The notes under the pieces: model-generated | Told to the model about the DNA's origin: nothing | The model's input: only the letters and a program-made list of their open reading frames with translations | Database searches by the model: none | Assembly (NCBI GenBank): GCA_028282885.1 | Contig: JANQGX010000047.1 | Location: 1 to 64,000, forward strand | Origin: SAR324 cluster bacterium | GTDB taxonomy: Bacteria; SAR324; XYD2-FULL-50-16 | DNA length: 64,000 bases | Reading direction: 5' to 3' | In this document: one piece after another, positions 50,141-59,914 of the stretch | Layout: every line of letters begins with the position of its first letter | How positions within the stretch are numbered: position 1 is the stretch's first letter | Made by a program: the position numbers and the translations under genes

Positions 50141-51706
50141 ATGAAACTACCCATAAAACTGACAGAGAAGTTCTTCGCCGAGAAGATTCACCTGAAACCC
50201 TACACGGTGTTGCTGCTGGATCACACCTTCAAGCTGTTGGAGATGGAGAGCAACGATGGAGGCGTCAACACGGGGAGCGGGACGGTTAGCAGCGGTGATA
50301 TTCTGCAGACACTGGAATCCGTATACCTTTTTCTTGAAGGAACCATTCCGGATGTCGGCCAGATCACCTATCTGCCGAACATTGAAATCTCCAGGGATTT
50401 CTATGCCAATACCTATATCTACACCGAATCCGATGAGAGATTGTGGGTCGTGTTGGTGGACAACACCGAAGAAATCAATGAACTCCGGGAAGTTGTCCAG
50501 ACCATGAACGAAGCCATGTTCAAAAACAATGTTACCAGTTTTGAAAAAAATAACCGGGAAGTGGAGATTGCCCTGCTCAACTCCATGGATTATGCAGTTT
50601 TTCTCAGAAAAAGGGGTAGCAAGGAGCTGTTTATACGTTTAGGAAAATCTCCACACTGGCTGCAAAGACTGACCGAAGAGCGGCGGATTGACTGGGGCGG
50701 AGTTGACTTGGCTGATCTCTTTCCCTATATCGAGGTCTTTTTTGTAGAGGCTCAGCACACCTGGCATAGTGATCGTTTTCTCAAAACAGCATCCAACGTC
50801 TGGACCGAATTTGATGCATCGGGCGAAGAGTATTTTTTGCAGGCTTTCGCCGTCAATCTTAATGATCATGATTACATTCTTATCAGCCCTACTGATATTT
50901 CCATAGAAGAGCGTCAGAGCCTTATCCAGAAAGCCCGGGAGAAAAGTTTGGATTACGAAAGGCTGGAAAAGGCCGAAGCCGCCCTGAAAAAACTGATTGG
51001 GTTTAAAGATCAGTTTATATCGATGGTTTCCCATGATCTCAGGGCCCCCCTGGGAATGTTGGCGGTTTATGCCAACCGGTTAACGCAAAAGGGGGCTTTC
51101 AAATCAGCCCTGGATGATAAACAGTTTCGTTCATTGCAGAGCATCAGCAATGAATTGAATCGACTCACTTCTTATGTAAACAAGCTTTATCACTGGTCAA
51201 CTCTTGAATTTGGAAAGTTTGAACTATATCGGAAAGATGTTCAACTTACTTTACTGGTGGAGAATTCATTGAAGGTGTTTGAGCAGAGTATCGAACGGAA
51301 GGGGCTAAAGGTTGGTGTTGAAATTCCGGAAAGCTTATCGGTTAACATCGATGAAAGCCTTTTTGAACAAGTCCTCAACAACCTGATTGGAAACGCAGTA
51401 AAATTCACCGGCAATGGGAATTGCATCTATATTACGGCTGATAATGAAAATGACTCGCCGGTCATGCGAATCAAAGATGAGGGTGTGGGAATGAGCGAAT
51501 CGGTCCGGGATTCCGTGTTTAAGGAAGTTGTCACAGAGCATACCCTGGGGACTGACGGGGAAAGCGGATCTGGACTGGGATTGAAAATCTGCAAGCAAAT
51601 CATCGATCTTCATGAGTTTGAAGTCGATTTCGCTTCAAACGCGGGTGAAGGTACCGAATTTATCATCACCTTTGCCAGTTCGGGTAAATCAACTGATTCC
51701 AATTGA
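50141..51706 (+). CDS. Soluble sensor histidine kinase
   Basis: H-box FISMVSHDLRAPLG; N-box NNLIGNAVKF; G1 DEGVGM; G2 GSGLGLKICKQI; no obvious TM. Starts at the base after the GTPase ORF ends. Confidence 0.93.
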   Translation: MKLPIKLTEKFFAEKIHLKPYTVLLLDHTFKLLEMESNDGGVNTGSGTVSSGDILQTLESVYLFLEGTIPDVGQITYLPNIEISRDFYANTYIYTESDERLWVVLVDNTEEINELREVVQTMNEAMFKNNVTSFEKNNREVEIALLNSMDYAVFLRKRGSKELFIRLGKSPHWLQRLTEERRIDWGGVDLADLFPYIEVFFVEAQHTWHSDRFLKTASNVWTEFDASGEEYFLQAFAVNLNDHDYILISPTDISIEERQSLIQKAREKSLDYERLEKAEAALKKLIGFKDQFISMVSHDLRAPLGMLAVYANRLTQKGAFKSALDDKQFRSLQSISNELNRLTSYVNKLYHWSTLEFGKFELYRKDVQLTLLVENSLKVFEQSIERKGLKVGVEIPESLSVNIDESLFEQVLNNLIGNAVKFTGNGNCIYITADNENDSPVMRIKDEGVGMSESVRDSVFKEVVTEHTLGTDGESGSGLGLKICKQIIDLHEFEVDFASNAGEGTEFIITFASSGKSTDSN

Positions 51707-52080
51707 AAGTTTTAACAATTATACTTTTATATCATCTCCGCCCCGGTCCCTTCTGACTGCCAATCGACTCCCGCTTAGATATTTCCGTCCAAACCGTCGA
51801 TTAAGACCCCGGATCAACCGTCTGCCATCGATTCTGTAGCGCAAACTGGCAACTTTTTATATTCAGGCTCCTGTTATGGATTGAACTAATTTTTAAAAAA
51901 AGTATAATCAGAAAATCATCCGGTTTAACTTGGTCTATCAAGTTGTTATTTATTAAACAATCAGCCAAGTCATAGTTGAGAAACCGGTAATTTTCAATTT
52001 TAACTCAAAACTCAAATCCCTGACACCCCCCCAGATTCGCCTGAAGAAATCCCCGGGAGTGAAAATCGTTCTGAAGGTCT

Positions 52081-54435
52081 ATGAATAGAATCAGAATTCT
52101 CCATGTTGAGGACGAAACGGTCATTGCGTTGGAGATGAAAACCAGCCTTGAAAACCTCGGGTATGAGGTCATTGCATCAGTTAAATCCGGAGACGAAGCC
52201 ATCAGAACAGCCAAAATGGAACGACCTGATCTTGTTTTGATGGATGTTCAGCTTAAGGGAGATTTGGACGGGATCGACGCGGCTAAAACGATAAGAGACC
52301 AAACAGGCATTCCGGTTGTCTTTATAACCGCATACGACGATGAAATCAAAATCGAAAGGGCTAAAACGGTCAACCCGTTCGGGTATATCCTCAAGCCCGT
52401 TCATGAAAGGAATCTGTGCATCACTATAGATATGGCTCTCCATATAGACCGCCTGGATAAGGAGAAAAACAAAGCCCAGTCCGCCCTGTCGATGAGTGAG
52501 GAGAAGCTCAGAAATATCTTTTGTTCGACACCCAACGCCATTGTGATTCTGGATGAAGAGGGAAGAATAATCGATTGTAATCCTGAACTCCTCCACATCA
52601 CGGATCATACCGAAAAAGCGGAATTAGTCGGTCAGTCCGTTTATCAATCGATTATCCCGGAAGAAAGAAGTAATGCTGCCGAAAACATGAAGGAGGTTCT
52701 CAAAGGAGATACAGTTAAGGATGCAAAGTGCACTATTCTGAGCAAAAGCGGGAACCGAAACCATCTGGAGATTTCTGCAAATTCAATTCGGAATGATGAA
52801 GGTGATAATTCGACGCTGGTTATTACTGCCAAGGATGTCACACTCCGCCATCGAGCACGGAAACGAATCAAGCAGTTGAATCAATTGAACGAAGCATTAT
52901 TGGGCTGGGGTGTGCTGGAGGAGAAGCTAAAAACGGTTACGGACGCCGTTATCCGGATTTTTAAGGCTGATTTATGTCGAATCTGGCTGATTCGGCCCGG
53001 GGATCTTTGTGAATCGGGATGTGTTCATGCTACGGAACAAGACAGCGTGCACCGGTGTTCAAATCGAGAGAGCTGTCTTCATCTGGTTGCCAGTTCCGGC
53101 AGGTATAGCCATTTGGATGGCGACCACGGCCGAATTCACATGGGTGGATACCTGGTAGGAAGAGTAGCTTCCGGTGACCAGAGTACTTTTGTGGTCAATG
53201 ACATCAAAGCAAATCGGTATATCCACAACCAGGAATGGGCCGATGAACTGGGTTTGGAATCATTTGCCGGTTATCGTCTGCTATCCGGAGAACAGAAGCC
53301 AATCGGCGTAATGGCGCTCTTCAGCAGACACTCCATATCACAGGATACGGAAAGCTTCCTGCTCGGGCTTGCCAACAATGTCTCCCAAGTCATCCAATCG
53401 GAAACAGCCGTTGAGAAGGTGAGGGATAGCGAAAAGAAGTTCAGGTTTCTGGCAGAAAACATGGATGATATTGTCTGGACACTCGACATGGATTTGAAGA
53501 CCAGCTATGTAAGCCCGTCCATTGAAAAGATATTGGGATTTACCCCGGCTCAAAGAAAGGAACAGCAAATTGACGAAATGTTAACGCCGGACTCCTTTCA
53601 ACGGTCGATGGTCAGCTTTGAACAGGAGTTGAAACAAGAACAGGAACCCGGAACGGATCCTGACAGGTCCATCGTTATCGAGACAGAATATATTCATGTC
53701 AAGGGACACACCGTTTGGATGGAGAACAGTCTCAAGGCGATTCGGGATGAAAGGGGGAATATGGTTGGCATATATGGTTGTTCCCGAAGTATCGATGGAC
53801 GGAAAAGAGCGGAACAGGCGCTGGCCGACTCGGAAGAGCTGTTCAGGTCAACGTTTAACGCTATGAATGAAGGACTGATCGTCACAGATGCGGAACTCAA
53901 CCCGATCTATGTTAATCCCAAGATGCTTGAGTTAACCGGGTACACCAAAACGGATCTGGAGTTTGTGAATACCGGGCAGTTTTTTACAAAGGCATCTTGG
54001 GATGCCCTGATGAAAAGCTATCACGCAAACTTTGCATCAGGAAAACCGACCTCCATGGAAGTCCAAATTGTGAATAAAGACGGAAGCGTAATGGATTTTC
54101 TCTTTTCCGGGAATTTTGTGCTAAAGGACGGTAAAGTGCACAAAGCTGTGGCAATTTTCACGGATATCAACGAAATCAAAGCCTCGGAAGCTGAACGGGA
54201 GAAAATGATCCTCGAACTGGAAGAGGCGCTTGATTCAGTGAAAACACTTAGCGGATTACTCCCCATCTGTGCCCATTGCAAAAAAATCCGGGATGATAGC
54301 GGATACTGGAAAAAGATTGAAACGTATATAGAAGAGAATTCCGAAGCCTCTTTCAGCCACTCCATTTGTATGGACTGTGCGGAACTCCTTTACAAAAACA
54401 CCAAGTGGTACCAAAAACGAAACAAGAACTCCTAG
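52081..54435 (+). CDS. Response regulator with multiple PAS and a GAF-like domain, no kinase core, Cys-rich C-terminal tail
   Basis: Receiver RILHVEDETVIALEMKTSLE...LVLMDVQLKGDLDGIDAA...FITAY...YILKPV; several PAS segments; tail LLPICAHCKKIRDDSGYWKKIETYIEENSEASFSHSICMDCAELLY. Confidence 0.9.
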   Translation: MNRIRILHVEDETVIALEMKTSLENLGYEVIASVKSGDEAIRTAKMERPDLVLMDVQLKGDLDGIDAAKTIRDQTGIPVVFITAYDDEIKIERAKTVNPFGYILKPVHERNLCITIDMALHIDRLDKEKNKAQSALSMSEEKLRNIFCSTPNAIVILDEEGRIIDCNPELLHITDHTEKAELVGQSVYQSIIPEERSNAAENMKEVLKGDTVKDAKCTILSKSGNRNHLEISANSIRNDEGDNSTLVITAKDVTLRHRARKRIKQLNQLNEALLGWGVLEEKLKTVTDAVIRIFKADLCRIWLIRPGDLCESGCVHATEQDSVHRCSNRESCLHLVASSGRYSHLDGDHGRIHMGGYLVGRVASGDQSTFVVNDIKANRYIHNQEWADELGLESFAGYRLLSGEQKPIGVMALFSRHSISQDTESFLLGLANNVSQVIQSETAVEKVRDSEKKFRFLAENMDDIVWTLDMDLKTSYVSPSIEKILGFTPAQRKEQQIDEMLTPDSFQRSMVSFEQELKQEQEPGTDPDRSIVIETEYIHVKGHTVWMENSLKAIRDERGNMVGIYGCSRSIDGRKRAEQALADSEELFRSTFNAMNEGLIVTDAELNPIYVNPKMLELTGYTKTDLEFVNTGQFFTKASWDALMKSYHANFASGKPTSMEVQIVNKDGSVMDFLFSGNFVLKDGKVHKAVAIFTDINEIKASEAEREKMILELEEALDSVKTLSGLLPICAHCKKIRDDSGYWKKIETYIEENSEASFSHSICMDCAELLYKNTKWYQKRNKNS

Positions 54436-54439
54436 CCAG

Positions 54440-55062
54440 TTCTTTTCACATTTTCAACCCGATCAGTGAGATGTCGTCTGTTTGCTCATGATCAGCCATC
54501 CAGCCGGAGAGCGTTTTTTCCAGGCACTCTTTTTGTTCCTTCATGGGCAATGGGTGGATTTCCTGCAACAGCGCCTTTAACCTGGATCTTCCGGGATTTG
54601 GGCCGGTTTCAGCAGGGACAGGATTGCCACCTGACTTCTCTTTTTCCAGTGATCAATGAAGAAACTGAGTCCGGCAAGATAAATTGAGAAATACTGAAAT
54701 CCTGTATCCCAGCCAAGTAGATAGACCCCGTAAACCTGGTGACTGGACAGCTCAATAAAAGCAAAAAGAAAGGCCAGATCGTGGTGTCCTCTTCTATTCA
54801 GAACTAGGGCCACGGAAAAAGCGGGGATACTGTACAGAATGTTAAACCAAAGCAGTTCCTTGATATTCAGTTGGTGAAAGATGATAACCATCATCAGATG
54901 ACCAATCAAACCAAATAGGTAGGCAAACTGGGTAATGCGAAAGATTCTTCTGTTTTCCGGTTGAACCCGTTTGGGTAACGGATGAGGTTTCTTCATAGGT
55001 TCAGGCGCTGTTTTCTTTTCTAAGGCTGTCCGGTGTCTATCCCATCTAGATATTGAACGCAC
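54440..55062 (-). pseudogene. Remnant of membrane cyclase/phosphatase-type signalling protein (N-terminal membrane domain joined to SpoIIE/PP2C-like C-terminus)
   Basis: ORF 54577..55062 has a multi-TM N-terminal region (RIFRITQFAYLFGLIGHLMMVIIFHQ...GWDTGFQYFSIYLAGLSFFIDHWKKRS); downstream in another frame: RLKALLQEIHPLPMKEQKECLEKTLSGWMADHEQTDDISLIGLKM-stop, a SpoIIE-like terminus. Confidence 0.65.
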
Positions 55063-55192
55063 GGATGAAGGAGCTGGGATCGTCGAAGCCGATCAGAAAC
55101 TAGATCTCGGCGCTCGAGATCGCCGAGTTGACAAGGTAGTGCCGTGCCAGTCCTTCCCGGGTGCTGTTCAGTTCTTTTTGGAACGTGGTTTC
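55022..55192 (-). pseudogene. AraC-family HTH C-terminal remnant with in-frame stops
   Basis: Minus-strand frame: TTFQKELNSTREGLARHYLVNSAISSAEI*FLIGFDDPSSFIRAFNI*MG*TPDSL. Confidence 0.85.
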
Positions 55193-55368
55193 TAATCTTG
55201 TATGATGAGACAATCTTGGTTTGAATTGACATTCCCGATTGGATTTTTATGCACGGCTTTGGTTTGAAGTAGCCAGAAAAGTGATTTTGATGTAGAAGGG
55301 ATTCTCAACATTACCGGATTTGATCAGCTCGTAACCCTGAAGCGAAGAACCAAAAAAGGAGCAATGAT

Positions 55369-56778
55369 ATGAGTAGCACAACCCTGGAACAGGAAAAGAA
55401 AGTTGAAATTATCTTTGGATTGGACGACAAACCGCCGGCATTTCAAGCCTTTCTGGCAGCCCTGCAGCATCTGCTGGCAATCTTCATCGGTATCATTACC
55501 CCTCCCCTGATTATTGGAGGAGCCCTGCAGCTTCCGCCGGAGATGAAGGCCTTTATCATCAGCATGGCACTGTTTGTTTCGGGTGTAGCCACATTTATCC
55601 AGGTGAAAAAAATCGGGCCGGTAGGTTCCGGAATTCTTAGCATACAAGGGACCAGTTTCACCTTCCTGGGACTCTGTATTGGCATTGGTTTATCAGTCAA
55701 GGCCGCGGGTGGATCTCCCGAACAGGCCCTGGGAACCATCTTTGGGGTTTGCCTGATCTGTTCGCCGGTGGAAATGATCTTCAGCCGTTTTATTCCCCTG
55801 TTGAAGAAGATTATCACGCCACTGGTCAGCGGTATTGTGGTAACACTGATCGGATTATCTTTGATCAGAGTGGGCATCACCGACATAGGTGGCGGGCAGT
55901 GGTTGTTGGACAACAAGCCGGAATTCTATGCCAGCTCACAGAACCTGGGATTGGCAGCGATAGTGCTGATCACGATAATAATTCTGAACCGTTCCTCTAA
56001 CAAGTGGTTGAGAATGGGATCGATCGTCATTGGTCTGATTCTGGGCTATGCGATTGCAGCCGCCATGGGAGTGGTGCAGTTCGGAAAAATGGGTTCTCTG
56101 GGTGTCTTTGCGGCCCCTATTCCGTTCAAGTTTGGTTTTCATATCAGTTGGGGGCATGTCATCCCCATGGCGCTTCTCTATCTGATCACTACCGTGGAAT
56201 CCATCGGGGATTTGACGGCGACCTCCATGGTATCAGGGGAACCGATTGAAGGCGATACTTATATGAAGCGTATTTCCGGCGGCGTTTTTGGGGACGGTGT
56301 CAACTCAGCCCTGGCTGCTGTCTTCAACTCTTTTCCCAATACCACTTTCAGCCAGAATAACGGTGTTATCCAGATGACCGGCGTTGCCAGTCGCAAGGTT
56401 GGCTTCTGGATCGCGGGTTTACTGGTTCTGTTCGGCCTGTTCCCTATAGTTGGCGGACTCTTCTCCATTATCCCCAATGCGGTATTGGGCGGGGCAACTA
56501 TCATCATGTTCGGAACTGTAGCCGCTGCCGGTATTCGAATTATCGCCAGCAGTATTATTGATCGCAGGGGAGTACTGATTATGGCTATCTCGCTGGGATT
56601 GGGGCTGGGCGTTGCTTTCAGACCTGAAATCCTGGCAAACTTCCCGGTTATCGCCAAGCAAATCTTCGGATCTGCCATTACGACTGGCGGATTGACCGCT
56701 ATTTTCCTTAATGTCGTTCTTCCCAGATCGTTACATCAGCAACCGGCCGGAGGCGAAGCTTTTGAATCGATGGAATAA
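55369..56778 (+). CDS. Xanthine/uracil permease (NCS2 family)
   Basis: FQAFLAALQHLLAIFIGIITPPLIIGGAL...SGIVVTLIGLSLIRVGI...NTTFSQNNGVIQMTGVASRKVGFWIAGLLVLFGLFP. Confidence 0.95.
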   Translation: MSSTTLEQEKKVEIIFGLDDKPPAFQAFLAALQHLLAIFIGIITPPLIIGGALQLPPEMKAFIISMALFVSGVATFIQVKKIGPVGSGILSIQGTSFTFLGLCIGIGLSVKAAGGSPEQALGTIFGVCLICSPVEMIFSRFIPLLKKIITPLVSGIVVTLIGLSLIRVGITDIGGGQWLLDNKPEFYASSQNLGLAAIVLITIIILNRSSNKWLRMGSIVIGLILGYAIAAAMGVVQFGKMGSLGVFAAPIPFKFGFHISWGHVIPMALLYLITTVESIGDLTATSMVSGEPIEGDTYMKRISGGVFGDGVNSALAAVFNSFPNTTFSQNNGVIQMTGVASRKVGFWIAGLLVLFGLFPIVGGLFSIIPNAVLGGATIIMFGTVAAAGIRIIASSIIDRRGVLIMAISLGLGLGVAFRPEILANFPVIAKQIFGSAITTGGLTAIFLNVVLPRSLHQQPAGGEAFESME

Positions 56779-56802
56779 TCATCGATAAATTGCCAGGAAT
56801 CC

Positions 56803-56825
56803 GCCGGATTCCTGGTTTGGAAGTG
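56803..56825. terminator. Candidate bidirectional terminator hairpin
   Basis: CCAGGAATCC-GCC-GGATTCCTGG perfect 10-bp stem between convergent genes. Confidence 0.6.
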
Positions 56826-56915
56826 CCAAGTTCATTGGGGTGGATAAACCCTGTGATGAAGAGGGTGGCTTCTCAAACAGGGTAAAACATCGGACTGGCT
56901 GTCCCTCCGGACAGT

Positions 56916-58970
56916 TCAACCTTTTTTCAAGGTCAGTTTGACCGTCGTTCCGTGGTCTTCAGGATAATTTGCAATGTCTTTGGATTGGATATCAATGCTG
57001 CCGCCGTAGCTCTCCACAAATCTTCTCACAAGCTGCATACCATATCCTGTTCCCTTTTCTCCCCGGGTGCCGGCTCTGCTTGTTGACGCATCCATTTCAA
57101 ACAACCTGCTAATCATTTCTCCGGGAATGCCAATCCCCTGGTCTTTGATTTCAAGAACAACGCTCCCGTTTAAACTGAAGGCTCTGAGTTCAATAACCGA
57201 ATCCTGATCAGAGAATTTAATGGCATTTGAGAGCAAGTTGTTGAGAACTGAGTTGACAAATGAGATCTGCTCCACCTCTGCTTTGAGCCGACCCTCCACT
57301 TCAATTCCTATCCGAATCCCCTTCTCGGTGATCCGTTGATTCATGATCGCCAGTGAACTTGAGATGAGCGTTTCGACATCATAGGCATTGACGACAACCT
57401 CGTATTTGCCCTCCTCAAGAGCGGATATCTTCCGGATTAAGTTGATTAGCTCAAGACCGTTTTCGGTTGCCGTCAAAAGGACAGGTCTCATTTTTTGGAT
57501 AATTGATTCGTCTTCTTCGCTAAATTCCAAAGTCCCTTTGATACTGGCGAGAGGGTTTGCCAGATCGTGACAGAGAACATGAAGGAGGGTTTTTTGTTCA
57601 CTGTTTTTGACAGCCAGTTCGCGGGTTCTTTCATCGACTTTCTCTTCAAGGGCTTCGGTCAGCTCCTCTGTGAGAGAAAAGGCCCGGGAAAACCGTTTAG
57701 CCATTACCACCGAATGAAACAGGATAAACAGGAAAAAAACAATCGTGTCGAGAAAGCCGAAGGTGATAAGCTCCCTGGTGTAGAGAATATCATTTACGGC
57801 TCCCAGAAACATGAAGATCCATCCGATCAAATACAAATAGATGCCTTCCCTTTTGGCTAACGCTGCCCTGATAAGCGTGTAGGTGAGATATAGACCAAAA
57901 ATGATAATGATGATTTGAAAATAGCCGACAATTTCTGAATAGACCCTGGCTTTGGTAAAAACAGTTACCAGACTGAATCCGACTCCCGACAAGATAGCCA
58001 ATTTCACCATCCCTTTTCTTATCTCCCGGGGAAACAGTGAATAGGTGAAAATGACAAACATCATGGGCCCCAGGTATATGGTCAAATATTCAACCATCAG
58101 GGTGAATTCCCAGGGAGGATTGAAGAGAAGGACTAATATACGTTCGCCCATTACCAAAACCCTGATCCCGAAGAGCAGACAGCACAGCCCGAAATAGAGG
58201 GCTGTAGGATCGTTCTTCCTGTAAAAATAGAGTCCCAGGTGGTACAGGCCCATCATCAACAGTGCTCCGAATAGAAACTGGTCGAGCAACAGGGATCGGT
58301 CCCGCTTAGCGCCAATGTCCCTGGTTGTGCCAAGTTTTGTCGAGTTGTGAAACCCTCCCCGCTTATAGGAGAAATTGGCAACTTGCAGGATCAGTTCGGT
58401 TACTTCCGGATCACTGTTATAAAGAACCAACTCTTTTTTCCAGAAAGGGATGCTGGAGGTAGAATCCATTCCCACAACACCATTCCCGGCTGCTTCCTTG
58501 CCATTTATCCAGAGCCGGTATGCGGTTTCCATTTTTCTTATCTCCAGCGTCAGGTTTTCCACACTATCTGGATTCCGGATTTTCAGCCTGAAGGTCGCAT
58601 ATCCATAGGGGCCGATCGGCATATCCTGAATATGATAACTGTTCCATGATCCGGGCACGCTTATCCATCTCGCGCTGACGGATTCCGAAAGAGATGTAAA
58701 ATCCTCAGGTGTAAGGAGTTGTTGCCAGTAGAACTCCCACTCTCCATCCAAATTGACGGGGCCGAACTCCTTAAATCTCCACTTGGAAAGGTCCAGCTCT
58801 CCCTTGATGGCTTGCGGGAGGGCGTGACTTTCAGTGGATTTCAGATAACAGCCGGAAATGAGCAGGCAAATCAACAGTACTGCCATGCTTAATGCAAAAG
58901 CCGGTTTTTCCGGTTTAAAACAGGATAGCTTCTTCATATTCAATTGATTGAATCTGGGAGTACTGATCAT
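56916..58970 (-). CDS. 7TMR-DISM-type sensor histidine kinase
   Basis: Extracytoplasmic LDGEWEFYWQQLLTPEDF...VPGSWNSY...RLKIRNPDSVENLTLEIRKMETAYRLWINGKE; seven TM helices; HVLCHDLANPLAS H-box; NNLLSNAIKF; GYGMQLVRRF. Confidence 0.93.
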   Translation of the reverse strand: MISTPRFNQLNMKKLSCFKPEKPAFALSMAVLLICLLISGCYLKSTESHALPQAIKGELDLSKWRFKEFGPVNLDGEWEFYWQQLLTPEDFTSLSESVSARWISVPGSWNSYHIQDMPIGPYGYATFRLKIRNPDSVENLTLEIRKMETAYRLWINGKEAAGNGVVGMDSTSSIPFWKKELVLYNSDPEVTELILQVANFSYKRGGFHNSTKLGTTRDIGAKRDRSLLLDQFLFGALLMMGLYHLGLYFYRKNDPTALYFGLCCLLFGIRVLVMGERILVLLFNPPWEFTLMVEYLTIYLGPMMFVIFTYSLFPREIRKGMVKLAILSGVGFSLVTVFTKARVYSEIVGYFQIIIIIFGLYLTYTLIRAALAKREGIYLYLIGWIFMFLGAVNDILYTRELITFGFLDTIVFFLFILFHSVVMAKRFSRAFSLTEELTEALEEKVDERTRELAVKNSEQKTLLHVLCHDLANPLASIKGTLEFSEEDESIIQKMRPVLLTATENGLELINLIRKISALEEGKYEVVVNAYDVETLISSSLAIMNQRITEKGIRIGIEVEGRLKAEVEQISFVNSVLNNLLSNAIKFSDQDSVIELRAFSLNGSVVLEIKDQGIGIPGEMISRLFEMDASTSRAGTRGEKGTGYGMQLVRRFVESYGGSIDIQSKDIANYPEDHGTTVKLTLKKG

Positions 58971-59012
58971 GGTAAATCAGGATTGGTAAGCGATTCAGAT
59001 TTTTGAATCCTG

Positions 59013-59072
59013 CCAGGCTTATATCCGGTCAAGCCAATACATTTCACATGGCTTGGACGCCGGATATCCTGG
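59013..59072. other. Long nested inverted repeat / potential RNA hairpin upstream of the 7TMR-DISM kinase
   Basis: CCAGG-ctta-TATCCGG-t-CAAGCCA-atacatttcaca-TGGCTTG-gacg-CCGGATA-t-CCTGG. Confidence 0.7.
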
Positions 59073-59311
59073 GTATGGTAAAACGGTGGAAGACTGCGAT
59101 CGCTGTTAGTATGATTCATTCAAGTTGAAATATCCAGCGGAAGGAGGTGAAGCGTGTCCGGATGAGCGGTTCTGCAGATCAACTGCGATACAGTGTAGGA
59201 AGCGGCCCTGGATTAGGTGGTGGGTGTCACCCGAGTGTGTTGATTCAGGTGACATACCGGGTGACGAATGGTTTGTTTTGGGTTCAGGAGCCGGTTATAC
59301 ATCAATCTTGC

Positions 59312-59590
59312 CTATTTGCCCATTCCGGATCTGTTGTCCGGCTTTCCTTTTTTACGCGGCGGACCTTTAGGCAGTTCGTCTTTGGTTATATAGCCGTCAT
59401 TATTGCGATCAAGTTTTTTAAAATGATCCGCCGGACCGTCAAACTCATCCTCGGACACCTTTCCGTCTCCATCCTTATCGAATTTCTCAATGAACTTATC
59501 CGGAGGTGGGGGCGGTTTTTTATGACTTTTGGCCATCACACCAAATGAAATAAACAGAAGCAAAGACAGAAACAATACAATCTTCTTCAT
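59312..59590 (-). CDS. Secreted EF-hand protein
   Basis: Signal MKKIVLFLSLLLFISFGVMA; two EF-hand loops DKDGDGKVSEDEF and DRNNDGYITKDEL. Confidence 0.87.
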   Translation of the reverse strand: MKKIVLFLSLLLFISFGVMAKSHKKPPPPPDKFIEKFDKDGDGKVSEDEFDGPADHFKKLDRNNDGYITKDELPKGPPRKKGKPDNRSGMGK

Positions 59591-59914
59591 ATCATACTCC
59601 GCAAATAGCAATTTAATTTTAAAAACGACGTTCCTCTTTCAGGTTAAGGCGTTACCTGTTCCGTGTCAAGAAAACCGATCTTTTTTGACAAGATTACAGC
59701 GTACAAATTGTCAATATGGATCAGGCTGGAAACCGGATCAGGGATAAGTTCTTCCGAAGCCTCTCATACGGCTGTCCCGGATCTGGTTCTTATTCCGGGA
59801 TAAAACCTTTTGCATTCGCATCAAATAATTTCGGTGGATCATTGTATCAACGGATCTGATGACGCCCGGTAATCCCGAGTGTTGAGATTCAATCCTTAGT
59901 GAATTATTTCAAAT

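Noticed and set aside
59147-59548. 133-aa plus-strand ORF overlapping the EF-hand gene
   Set aside because: Antisense to the EF-hand gene, which has clear signal peptide and calcium loops.
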